Assembly (NCBI GenBank): GCA_039932395.1 | Contig: JBDTQB010000061.1 | Span: 1 to 17,742, forward strand | Reading direction: 5' to 3' | DNA: 17,742 bases | Origin: JAGNNV01 sp039932395 | GTDB lineage: Bacteria; Acidobacteriota; Vicinamibacteria; Fen-336; JAGNNV01 | Shown: in pieces, positions 1-6,745 of the stretch | How the letters are laid out: each line of letters begins with the position of its first letter | Position numbering within the stretch: the stretch's first letter is position 1 | Position numbers and translations under genes: made by a program | Notes under the pieces: model-generated | The model's input: the letters and a program-made list of their open reading frames with translations, nothing else | Databases searched by the model: none | Told to the model about the DNA's origin: nothing

Positions 1-1
1 G

Positions 2-352
2 AACGATCTGGCGGGAAGCTCAGGCGCGGTCGAGCTGACCGCACTCGCCGATGTCCTTCATTTAAGCGCACGACAGTTCCGTCGCCGCTTTGAGTTCGCG
101 GTTGGCCTGCCCCCCAAACGTTTCAGCCGGCTGATCCGCTTTCAGCGCGTGTTCGAGCAGAAACGCGAAGGCGATGCGCGCGCCTGGTCACAGGTGGCGC
201 TCGATTGCGGCTACTACGACCAGGCTCACTTCAATCGTGACTTCAAGGCGTTCACCGGAGTTCGTCCGAAAGACATCGTGAAGGACGCGGATCCGCTGAC
301 GTCGTTCTTTCTGTCCGTTTCGTCCAAGACTGAGGGGTCTCGCAACCGTTAG
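2..352 (+). CDS. AraC-family transcriptional regulator, C-terminal part (truncated by window edge)
   Basis: The open frame runs in from before the window and stops at 350-352. The visible residues form the double helix-turn-helix DNA-binding domain of the AraC/XylS family. The first unit contains LADVLHLSARQFRRRF followed by a G-x-x-P-K-x-F-x-R-x-x-R-F-Q linker. The second contains VALDCGYYDQAHFNRDFK and ends F-T-G-V-R-P, the typical family ending. The effector-binding N-terminal domain lies outside the window, so the inducer cannot be guessed. An internal ATG at 149 is in frame but lies inside the DNA-binding domain and is not a credible start. About 27 residues follow the F-T-G-V-R-P motif. 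The next gene starts 26 bases downstream on the same strand, so the two may be cotranscribed or the regulator may act on it. Family assignment is firm; target and ligand are unknown. Confidence 0.9.
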   Translation, partial: NDLAGSSGAVELTALADVLHLSARQFRRRFEFAVGLPPKRFSRLIRFQRVFEQKREGDARAWSQVALDCGYYDQAHFNRDFKAFTGVRPKDIVKDADPLTSFFLSVSSKTEGSRNR

Positions 353-378
353 GGTTCGTTAGCAACAAGGAGTTTCTG

Positions 379-801
379 ATGCTTGCCACTTTCGCTCTCG
401 CACTTCTCGCCGCCACTGGCCCCGCCGATCTCGCCTTCATGAAGGGCGCCTGGGAAGGGGGGACCGCGACGCTGAAATTTGAGGAGCGTTGGACCGAGGA
501 GGCAGGTGGTCTGATGATGGGCGTGTCGCGCACGATCAAGGGCGAGCGTGCCGTGGGCTTTGAGTTTCTTCGTGTCGAATTTCGAAGCGACGGAATCTTC
601 TACGTGGCCCAGCCCGGCGGGCAGCCGAAGACCGAGTTCAAGCTGACCGCGTCGGACGGCCGTTCCGCGACCTTCGAGAATCCGGCGCACGACCATCCGA
701 AGCTGATCCGGTATTCGTTGATGCCTGACGGAACTTTGAAGGCCGACCTGGATGGATCCGAAGGCAAGCAATCCTTCGTGTTCAAACCGGTGCGGAGATA
801 G
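379..801 (+). CDS. DUF6265-like small protein, probably exported
   Basis: A 140-residue protein with a strong ribosome binding site (AAGGAG at 367-372, six bases before ATG). Residues 1-16 are hydrophobic (MLATFALALLAATGPA) but lack a clear basic n-region, so export is likely but not certain. The rest matches my recollection of the DUF6265 pattern: an early F-M-x-G-x-W-E-G motif, E-E-R-W then G-G-x-M-M-G-x-S-R-T, a central F-E-F-L-R-V-E-F strand, F-E-N-P-x-H-D-x-P near residue 95, and a closing beta strand. Such proteins look like small beta-rich, lipocalin-like folds and have no assigned activity. It follows the AraC-type gene by 26 bases on the same strand and converges on gltB, whose stop codon is 15 bases away. 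Function is not known to me. Confidence 0.85.
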   Translation: MLATFALALLAATGPADLAFMKGAWEGGTATLKFEERWTEEAGGLMMGVSRTIKGERAVGFEFLRVEFRSDGIFYVAQPGGQPKTEFKLTASDGRSATFENPAHDHPKLIRYSLMPDGTLKADLDGSEGKQSFVFKPVRR

Positions 802-811
802 CGCGCCGGTT
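785..811. terminator. Hairpin between convergent genes, possible weak bidirectional terminator
   Basis: AACCGG-T-GCG (785-794) pairs with CGC-G-CCGGTT (802-811) to give a 10-bp stem with one G-T wobble around a 7-base loop. The stem straddles the stop codon of the DUF6265-like gene (799-801) and lies just past the gltB stop (816-818) on the other strand. Neither side has a true T-run, so intrinsic termination is only a possibility. It may instead be a transcript-end stabiliser. Confidence 0.35.
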
Positions 812-815
812 CATC

Positions 816-3800
816 TCACGCCACGTTCGCCACACTGACGGAGGACGTCAGGTCTGCGGTCGTCGCGACCGCGGGCAGAGGGGTCCACGCGACCGGCCGG
901 ACGTTCTCCAGGCCGCGAGGCTTCACGCGTTTGAAGCAGCGCAGCGCTTTCGGCCAGCCTTTGAGCAGGCTTGACGCGAGTGGACTTGAAGTGGCCCTGA
1001 CGTGACGTTCGCACGCTTCCTTCACCCAGGCTTCATCTTCAGCCGTGAGGATGTTCTCGATTGCCACCATGTCCTCGTTGACGTTGCCGATGAGTCGATG
1101 GCCCGGGTCGTAGACGTAGATGAGACCGCCCGACATGCCGGCGCCCAGGTTGCGGCCGACCGGACCAAGGATCGCGACCGTGCCTGCCGTCATGTACTCG
1201 CACGCGTGATCGCCCGTGCCTTCCACCACGGCGACCGCCCCACTCAGTCGCACCCCGAACCGCTCACCAACTTGACCGGCGATGAAGGCCCGGCCTCGAG
1301 TGGCTCCATAGAGAAGGGTGTTCCCCGCGATGACTTGGTCCGAGCCCTTCGTATTCGCGTGCAGGCGCGGACGAATCGAAATCTCACCGCCGGAGAGCCC
1401 CTTGCCGACGTAGTCGTTCGCTTCGCCTTCGAGCGAAAGCGTCATGCCGGTGACCGCGAACGCTCCGAAGCTTTGTCCGGCGGATCCGCGGAAGTGCAGC
1501 TTCAAGGTTCCTTCCGAGAGACGCCGACCGCGGAGATGACGCGTCACCTCTCCTGCGACACGCGCGCCAACCGAGCGATCGGCCGCGGTGATGGGCCGGG
1601 AGATCGAGAGGGGCTTCACGTGGCCGTGCACGAACTCGAGGCGCGAGAGGACCGCTTCGTCGGGACCTGTGCTTGCCTCGAACGGATTGCGGCCGCCGAT
1701 CGTTCGACCAGGCAAAGCCATGAACGTGGCGGGACGCCGAAGCAGCGGCTCCGCGGAAGCACGGGACGCTCGACTTCCTGAGGGGAGCTTGCGCGCCTCC
1801 AGCAAGCTCAGATCGCCCACGACCTCTTCAAGTTCAGTGCGGCCAAGGGAGGCGAGGATCTCCCGAACCTCTTCGGCCACCGCGGCGAAGTACCGGACCG
1901 CCTGCTCCGGAGTGCCTTTGAAGTGTCGCCGCAATTCTTCGCGCTGAGTCGCGATGCCCGCGGGGCACGTGTTGAGATGACACTGGCGAGCCATCACGCA
2001 GCCCGTCGCGACCAGAGCCGCGGTCCCGAACGCGAACTCGTCGGCGCCCATCGCCGCCGCCATCACCACGTCGCGGCCGGTCTTGAATCCGCCTTCCACC
2101 CGCAGCCGCACCCGATTGCGCAGCCCCTGGCTCAGCAACGTTTCCTGAACTTCAAGGAGACCGAGTTCCCAGGGCGTGCCCGCGTTCTTGATGGACGACA
2201 GAGGCGAAGCACCGGTCCCGCCGTCGTGTCCGCCGATGGCGATGGTGTCCGCCCCCGCCTTCGCAACCCCGGCCGCGATCGTGCCGATCCCCGCCGAGGA
2301 CACGAGCTTCACGCTGATGATGGCGCGCGGATTCACACGCTTCAGGTCATGGATCAGTTGAGCCAGGTCTTCGATGCTGTAGATGTCGTGATGCGGTGGA
2401 GGCGAGATCAGGGTGACGCCTTCGGGGGAGTGCCGGACGCGCGCGATGTGCGCGACCACCTTGCGGCCCGGGAGCTGCCCGCCTTCGCCCGGCTTGCTGC
2501 CCTGCGCGATCTTGATCTGCAGTTCGTCAGCCGACACCAGATAGTCGGTGGTGACGCCGAAGCGCGCGGATGCGACCTGCTTGATCCGATGGTTCGGACT
2601 GTCGCCGCCCGGAAGATCACGCCAGTAATTCTCTTCGGGCTCGCCGCCTTCGCCGCTGTTGCTAAGGCCGCCGATCCGGTTCATCGCGATGGCGAGGGCC
2701 GTATGTGCCTCTGGAGAAAGCGAACCGAGAGACATCGCCGCGGTGGAGAAACGCTTAAAGATGGACGTCGTGGCCTCGACGCTCTCGATCGGCATGGGCG
2801 CGCTGCTGGAGGCGCGGAATCGCAGCAGATCGCGCACAGCGAGTGGCGCGCGCTCCTCGATGAGCTTTGAGTAGCGAACCGCATCCAGGCGATCGCCGGT
2901 CTTGATCAGCGTGTGAAGCGCCTTGATGACGGGCGGTTCAAAGGCGTGCAGTTCCCCTTTCCGTCGATAGCGATGCGCCCCGCCTTCTTCAAGATCAGTG
3001 AAGGCGTCGTCGTAGGCGCGGGCATGACGATCGAGCACATCTCGGGCGATCTCCGCGGGGCCGTGACCCTCGAGTTGACTCGCGGTTCCCGTGAAGTGCC
3101 GATCGACCAGGGATCGATCGAGCCCCAGGATCTCGAAGAGCTGTGCGCCGTGGTACGAGCGGACGGTCGCGATGCCCATTTTGGACAGGATCTTGAGAAG
3201 ACCCTTCTCCAGCGTGCGCGCGACGTTCCGGACGGCCGCATCGGGAGACGACGCTTGGTCCATTTCTCTCGCCCAGTAGCGCGCGGCTTCGAAGGCACCA
3301 TAAGGACAGACGGCGTTCGCGCCGAAGGAAATCAGCGCCGCGATCTGATGATCGTCGCGCGGCTCGCCGGTTTCCAGGATCAGACTTGTGCGCAATCGCA
3401 GGCCTTCACGAATCAGCCGCTGATGAACCGCCGATGCGGCAAGAAGTGCTGGAATCGCAGCGTGGCGCGCATCGACGCCCCGGTCGCTCAGGACCAGTCG
3501 AGTCGCTCCGTCGCGCACATCCCTTACGGCGGCAAGGAGAACGCGGTCGAGCGCGCGCTCCATTTCCTGATCCGGGACGCCGCCCTTGGCGTTGAAGAGC
3601 AACGAGATGCTGCTTGTCCCCTCGTCTTCATGATTCGTGATCGACTGTATGTCGGATTCTGAGAGGACCGGACTCGGTGAGGTGAGGGCCTCGGTGGCGG
3701 CGGTGGTGCGTTGGAATGGGTTGCGCGCGGGGCCAAGGGAAGTCCGCAGTGACATCACCAGGTGCTCACGCAGGGGATCGATCGGCGGATTCGTGACCTG

Positions 3801-5336
3801 AGCGAAACGCTGCTTGAAGAAGGAAGAGAGCAGACGGGGCCGCTCGGAAAGGAGCGCGAGCGGAGTGTCATCGCCCATCGAGCCCACGGGCTCGACGCCG
3901 TCACGAGCCATGGGACCGATGACGAACTGAAGTTCTTCGCGCGAATATCCAAAGGCTGAGAGATCGCGGAGCGTCATCGCTTGATGCTCAGGAGCCGCCC
4001 TCAACTCCCCAGGCTCGATCATCCGGCCGCGGGCCTCGCGAGTGATGGGGGACTCGGACAAGGTCTGATCGAGCAGGGCGCGATCGACGATCACCCCGCG
4101 CTCCATGTCGACGGCGAGGAATCCTCCGGGCCCCAGGCGACCACGATCGAGGATCTGACTCTCGGGAACATCGAGCACGCCAGCTTCAGACGCAACGAGC
4201 ACCAGACCATCCACCGTGGTCGTCGAACGGGCAGGACGAAGCCCATTGCGGTCGAGGATGGCGCCGGTCACCCGACCATCTGAGAAGGCGATCAACGCCG
4301 GCCCATCCCAGGGTTCCATCATCCGGGAGGCGCCTTCGTAGAACGCGCGGGTCTTGAGGGGAAGGCGCCCGTCGTTTTCCCATGCCGGGGGCATGAGCAT
4401 TCCCAGCGCTTCGAACGGCGAATGACCGGCTTCAAGGAGCAGGCGGAACGCTTCATCCAAACTCCCCGAGTCGCTCTCGTTCTCCGCGAGAAGCGGCCGG
4501 GCCGCGGCGGCACTCAGACCGAGGGCCTGGCCCGCACTCTGCATCCCGCGCGCTTCCATCCATCTCCGATTCCCGTCGATGGTGTTGATCTCGCCGTTGT
4601 GGGCGACCTGGCGGAACGGCTGAGTGCGCGCCCACGAAGGCTGGGTGTTCGTGCTGTAGCGGTTGTGAAACACCGCGAAAGGCGTCCTGTACTCGGGATG
4701 GCGCAGGTCTGTGTAGAACTCGCGCAGCTGGGGCCCGCGCAAAAGCGCCTTGTAGACCACCGAGCGATGACTCATGGAGGCGATGTACAGATCTTCGATC
4801 GAGCACTCGCGCGCCACCGCGTCGATCTCACGCCTTCCCACGAAGAGTTGATGCTCGAAGGCGTCGTCGGTCAGATCGTGAGGGCGCGCGATGACGACGT
4901 GGGTCAACCCCGGCCTGCTGGCGCGCCCGAGCCGGCCCAGGACGGCATCGTTGGTGGGGACCTCGCGCCACGCGACCGCGTTCAGGCCGGCGTTCCGAAG
5001 GCCTTGTTCAATCGCGAGCAGCGCGCCGTGCCGGTCGGCGGCCATGAAGACGCTGGCGAGGCCGAAGCCACCGTCGGCCATGTGGGTGTGGATGTCATTC
5101 CCCGGCTCCGCGATCAGAACCGCCCAGGGAATGGCGGTGAGGATGCCCGCACCGTCACCGGTCTCGCCATCCGCCCCCAGGCCGCCGCGGTGATCCATGC
5201 GCCCAAGGGCGGTGAGGGCGAGGGGGAGGATATCGGTGCGCGGGCGCCCCGTCTGATCCGCGAGAAACCCCGTGCCGCAGGCGTCGTGCCCGATCTGGTT
5301 GATCGGGCGCCGCGGAGGCAGGGGAGACGGTCTCAT
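816..5336 (-). CDS. gltB: Glutamate synthase, large (alpha) subunit
   Basis: It makes glutamate from glutamine plus 2-oxoglutarate, the second half of the GS-GOGAT ammonium assimilation route. With the ATG at 5336 it has 1506 residues, normal for the family. The class-II glutaminase domain begins with the catalytic Cys20 (H-D-A-C-G-T-G) after a 19-residue propeptide that would be removed. A central domain follows, then the FMN/2-iminoglutarate synthase domain with S-G-E-G-G near 894, K-P-G-E-G-G-Q-L-P-G, and G-H-D-G-G-T-G. The 3Fe-4S ligands C1113-x5-C1119-x4-C1124 are intact, and a glycine-rich beta-helix closes the protein. GTG (5420) and ATG (5399) are in-frame alternatives, but they lie in an AT-rich stretch carrying a good promoter for the divergent gene. 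I therefore prefer 5336, although no clear Shine-Dalgarno precedes any of the three. No gltD is adjacent. The loop between G898 and I918 is only 19 residues, closer to NADPH-type than ferredoxin-type enzymes. The LysR gene upstream is the likely regulator. Confidence 0.95.
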   Translation of the reverse strand: MRPSPLPPRRPINQIGHDACGTGFLADQTGRPRTDILPLALTALGRMDHRGGLGADGETGDGAGILTAIPWAVLIAEPGNDIHTHMADGGFGLASVFMAADRHGALLAIEQGLRNAGLNAVAWREVPTNDAVLGRLGRASRPGLTHVVIARPHDLTDDAFEHQLFVGRREIDAVARECSIEDLYIASMSHRSVVYKALLRGPQLREFYTDLRHPEYRTPFAVFHNRYSTNTQPSWARTQPFRQVAHNGEINTIDGNRRWMEARGMQSAGQALGLSAAAARPLLAENESDSGSLDEAFRLLLEAGHSPFEALGMLMPPAWENDGRLPLKTRAFYEGASRMMEPWDGPALIAFSDGRVTGAILDRNGLRPARSTTTVDGLVLVASEAGVLDVPESQILDRGRLGPGGFLAVDMERGVIVDRALLDQTLSESPITREARGRMIEPGELRAAPEHQAMTLRDLSAFGYSREELQFVIGPMARDGVEPVGSMGDDTPLALLSERPRLLSSFFKQRFAQVTNPPIDPLREHLVMSLRTSLGPARNPFQRTTAATEALTSPSPVLSESDIQSITNHEDEGTSSISLLFNAKGGVPDQEMERALDRVLLAAVRDVRDGATRLVLSDRGVDARHAAIPALLAASAVHQRLIREGLRLRTSLILETGEPRDDHQIAALISFGANAVCPYGAFEAARYWAREMDQASSPDAAVRNVARTLEKGLLKILSKMGIATVRSYHGAQLFEILGLDRSLVDRHFTGTASQLEGHGPAEIARDVLDRHARAYDDAFTDLEEGGAHRYRRKGELHAFEPPVIKALHTLIKTGDRLDAVRYSKLIEERAPLAVRDLLRFRASSSAPMPIESVEATTSIFKRFSTAAMSLGSLSPEAHTALAIAMNRIGGLSNSGEGGEPEENYWRDLPGGDSPNHRIKQVASARFGVTTDYLVSADELQIKIAQGSKPGEGGQLPGRKVVAHIARVRHSPEGVTLISPPPHHDIYSIEDLAQLIHDLKRVNPRAIISVKLVSSAGIGTIAAGVAKAGADTIAIGGHDGGTGASPLSSIKNAGTPWELGLLEVQETLLSQGLRNRVRLRVEGGFKTGRDVVMAAAMGADEFAFGTAALVATGCVMARQCHLNTCPAGIATQREELRRHFKGTPEQAVRYFAAVAEEVREILASLGRTELEEVVGDLSLLEARKLPSGSRASRASAEPLLRRPATFMALPGRTIGGRNPFEASTGPDEAVLSRLEFVHGHVKPLSISRPITAADRSVGARVAGEVTRHLRGRRLSEGTLKLHFRGSAGQSFGAFAVTGMTLSLEGEANDYVGKGLSGGEISIRPRLHANTKGSDQVIAGNTLLYGATRGRAFIAGQVGERFGVRLSGAVAVVEGTGDHACEYMTAGTVAILGPVGRNLGAGMSGGLIYVYDPGHRLIGNVNEDMVAIENILTAEDEAWVKEACERHVRATSSPLASSLLKGWPKALRCFKRVKPRGLENVRPVAWTPLPAVATTADLTSSVSVANVA

Positions 5337-5349
5337 GACGAAAAAGGGT

Positions 5350-5377
5350 TTAACAACTTCTTCGGTATGTGTAAAAT
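5350..5377 (+). promoter_or_regulatory. Candidate sigma70-type promoter for the LysR gene
   Basis: TTAACA (5350-5355) and TAAAAT (5372-5377) each match five of six consensus bases and are separated by 16 bases, in a locally AT-rich part of the divergent intergenic region. The predicted transcript would have a leader of roughly 75-80 bases before the LysR start. On the opposite strand a perfect TTGACA (plus-strand 5384-5389) could be the -35 of a gltB promoter, but I see no good -10 for it. Confidence 0.5.
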
Positions 5378-5426
5378 AGAACTTGTCAATGGGAGCCATG
5401 CGCTCAGGGAATAAAACCACAGCGCA

Positions 5427-5448
5427 TTGAACTCATTGAGGTTATCAA
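5427..5448. promoter_or_regulatory. Candidate LysR-type operator in the gltB/LysR divergent region
   Basis: A 9-bp perfect inverted repeat CTCA-T-TGAG (5432-5440) is nested inside looser arms TTGA (5427-5430) and TCAA (5445-5448). LysR-family proteins commonly autoregulate and control a divergent neighbour through such dyads in the shared intergenic region. The site lies between the predicted LysR promoter and the LysR ribosome binding site. Assignment rests on position and symmetry only. Confidence 0.35.
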
Positions 5449-5451
5449 ATT

Positions 5452-5456
5452 AGGAG
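5452..5456 (+). promoter_or_regulatory. Ribosome binding site deciding the LysR start
   Basis: AGGAG lies five bases before the ATG at 5462 and only two bases before the in-frame GTG at 5459. It therefore favours the ATG. Confidence 0.7.
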
Positions 5457-5461
5457 ATGTG

Positions 5462-6370
5462 ATGGATCTGCGTCAGCTTGAGATGTTCAGGGCGGTGGCC
5501 GAGGAAGGGACCTTCACCAAGGCCGCCAAAAGGGTTCATGTGACCCAGTCGGCGATCAGCCGTCAGATCAAATTGCTCGAAGAGGAGCTCGGCAGCGTGG
5601 TCCTCCACCGCGGCCAGAAGCGGGTGGCGCTCACCCAGTCGGGAGATCTCCTGCTGAAAACGGTTCACCGCGTCCAGCGTGAGCTTCAGGAAACGGTGTC
5701 TCAGATTTCCGAGACGCGCACCCTGCACCGTGGATCGCTCAGTCTCGCCGGCGGGATGACCGTCTGCATGTACATCCTGCCCCCGGTGCTGAAGAAGTTC
5801 CGAGCCCTCTATCCGGCCGTCGAACTTTCGGTCACCAGTGCCGCCACCTCCACCGTTCTCGAGAGTCTGCGTCGCCACGAACTCGATCTCGCCCTCTTGA
5901 CCCTTCCCATCGTCGCCGATGACCTTGAAGTGGTTCCCGCGCTGCGTGAGGAGATGGTTCTGGTCACCGCGCCGGGTCATCCGCTTTCCAAGAAGCGTCC
6001 CGTCGCACCTGAAGACCTCAGCCAGCACTCGTTGATCCTTTATGAGTCGGGCTCCAACACGCGAAAAGTGATCGATGACTTCTTCCTGGAAGAGAAGGTC
6101 ACGGCTCGGGTGGCCATGGAGACCGAGAACGTCGAGATCATCAAGGCCATGGTGAGCAACGGCCTTGGCGTGAGCATCATTCCGTTCGCGGCCGCCGCGA
6201 AGGACGTCAAGGCCGGCCGCCTCGCGTACTCCCGGCTGCGCGGGCGCAAGCTCTTCCGGGAGACCGGCTGGGTCTACATGAAGTCGGACTACCTGCCGAA
6301 GACCGTGTCCGAGGCGTTGCGGGTGTTCGACATGGTGAAAGACAAGTACCTCAACGCCATTCCGAGGTAG
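5462..6370 (+). CDS. LysR-family transcriptional regulator, GltC-like by position
   Basis: A 302-residue protein of standard LysR length. Residues 1-60 form the winged helix-turn-helix, with D-L-R-Q-L-E-M-F-R-A-V-A-E at the start and the recognition-helix region V-T-Q-S-A-I-S-R-Q-I-K-L-L-E. The linker helix runs to about residue 88. Residues 90-295 form the periplasmic-binding-protein-like effector domain (R-G-S-L-S-L-A-G-G, then L-D-L-A-L-L-T-L and G-L-G-V-S-I-I-P-F). It is transcribed divergently from gltB and converges on glnK, with only six bases between the two stop codons. This copies the gltC/gltAB arrangement of Bacillus subtilis, where GltC activates glutamate synthase in response to 2-oxoglutarate and glutamate. 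Sequence alone does not show that this protein is a GltC orthologue. Other LysR types, such as CysB- or CbbR-like ones, cannot be excluded. The start is set by AGGAG five bases upstream. Confidence 0.92.
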   Translation: MDLRQLEMFRAVAEEGTFTKAAKRVHVTQSAISRQIKLLEEELGSVVLHRGQKRVALTQSGDLLLKTVHRVQRELQETVSQISETRTLHRGSLSLAGGMTVCMYILPPVLKKFRALYPAVELSVTSAATSTVLESLRRHELDLALLTLPIVADDLEVVPALREEMVLVTAPGHPLSKKRPVAPEDLSQHSLILYESGSNTRKVIDDFFLEEKVTARVAMETENVEIIKAMVSNGLGVSIIPFAAAAKDVKAGRLAYSRLRGRKLFRETGWVYMKSDYLPKTVSEALRVFDMVKDKYLNAIPR

Positions 6371-6376
6371 GCCGCT

Positions 6377-6745
6377 CTACTCGTTCTCGCGGGGGGGAAA
6401 GAGCGGGGTGACCGCGCTCTGGTCCTCTTCGCCGGTGCGGATGCGATAGACCTTCTCGACGGGAAGCACGAAGACCTTCCCGTCGCCCACCTCTCCCGTG
6501 CGGGCGGCGGCCAGGATGGCTTGGACCGTCGGATTCACGAAGTGATCGCTGACTCCGATCTCAATGCGCACCTTCTCCGACAGTTCCATGCGAACGGTGG
6601 TGCCGCGATAGGTCTCCACCGGCTCGACCTCGCCGCCATGGCCTTCCACGCGCGCGATGGTGAGGCCGCGAACCTCGGCACGGAACAGAGCCTCCAGAAC
6701 GTCGGAGAGCTTCTCGGATCGAAAGATCGCCACGACAAGCTTCAT
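6377..6745 (-). CDS. glnK: P-II family nitrogen regulatory protein with altered T-loop
   Basis: A 122-residue P-II protein, a trimeric cytosolic sensor of ATP/ADP and 2-oxoglutarate that plugs AmtB. Conserved features are present at canonical numbering: K58, the T-G-x-x-G-D-G-K nucleotide loop (83-90), R101 and R103, and R-T-G-E-E-D (103-108). The T-loop departs from the enterobacterial pattern. Tyr46 is kept, but position 51, the uridylylated Tyr in E. coli, is Val, and positions 49-50 are Thr-Thr. Gln39, which normally contacts Mg and 2-oxoglutarate, is Glu. The canonical N-terminal K9-P10 is R9-S10. The gene overlaps amtB by the four bases ATGA, and its own GGGAGGA Shine-Dalgarno (plus-strand 6751-6757) lies inside the amtB coding end, so translation is probably coupled. 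I use glnK because of the amtB linkage; the protein could equally be called glnB. Confidence 0.93.
   Translation of the reverse strand: MKLVVAIFRSEKLSDVLEALFRAEVRGLTIARVEGHGGEVEPVETYRGTTVRMELSEKVRIEIGVSDHFVNPTVQAILAAARTGEVGDGKVFVLPVEKVYRIRTGEEDQSAVTPLFPPRENE

Noticed and set aside
1002..5414. Several long plus-strand open frames opposite gltB (for example 1923-2870 and 4422-5414)
   Set aside because: They are shadows of a high-GC coding strand. gltB is intact and conserved throughout, and the antisense translations show no family motif.
6400..6420. Inverted repeat AGAGCG/CGCTCT near the end of glnK as a terminator
   Set aside because: The stem is only six pairs with a nine-base loop, lies inside the coding sequence, and has no T-run.
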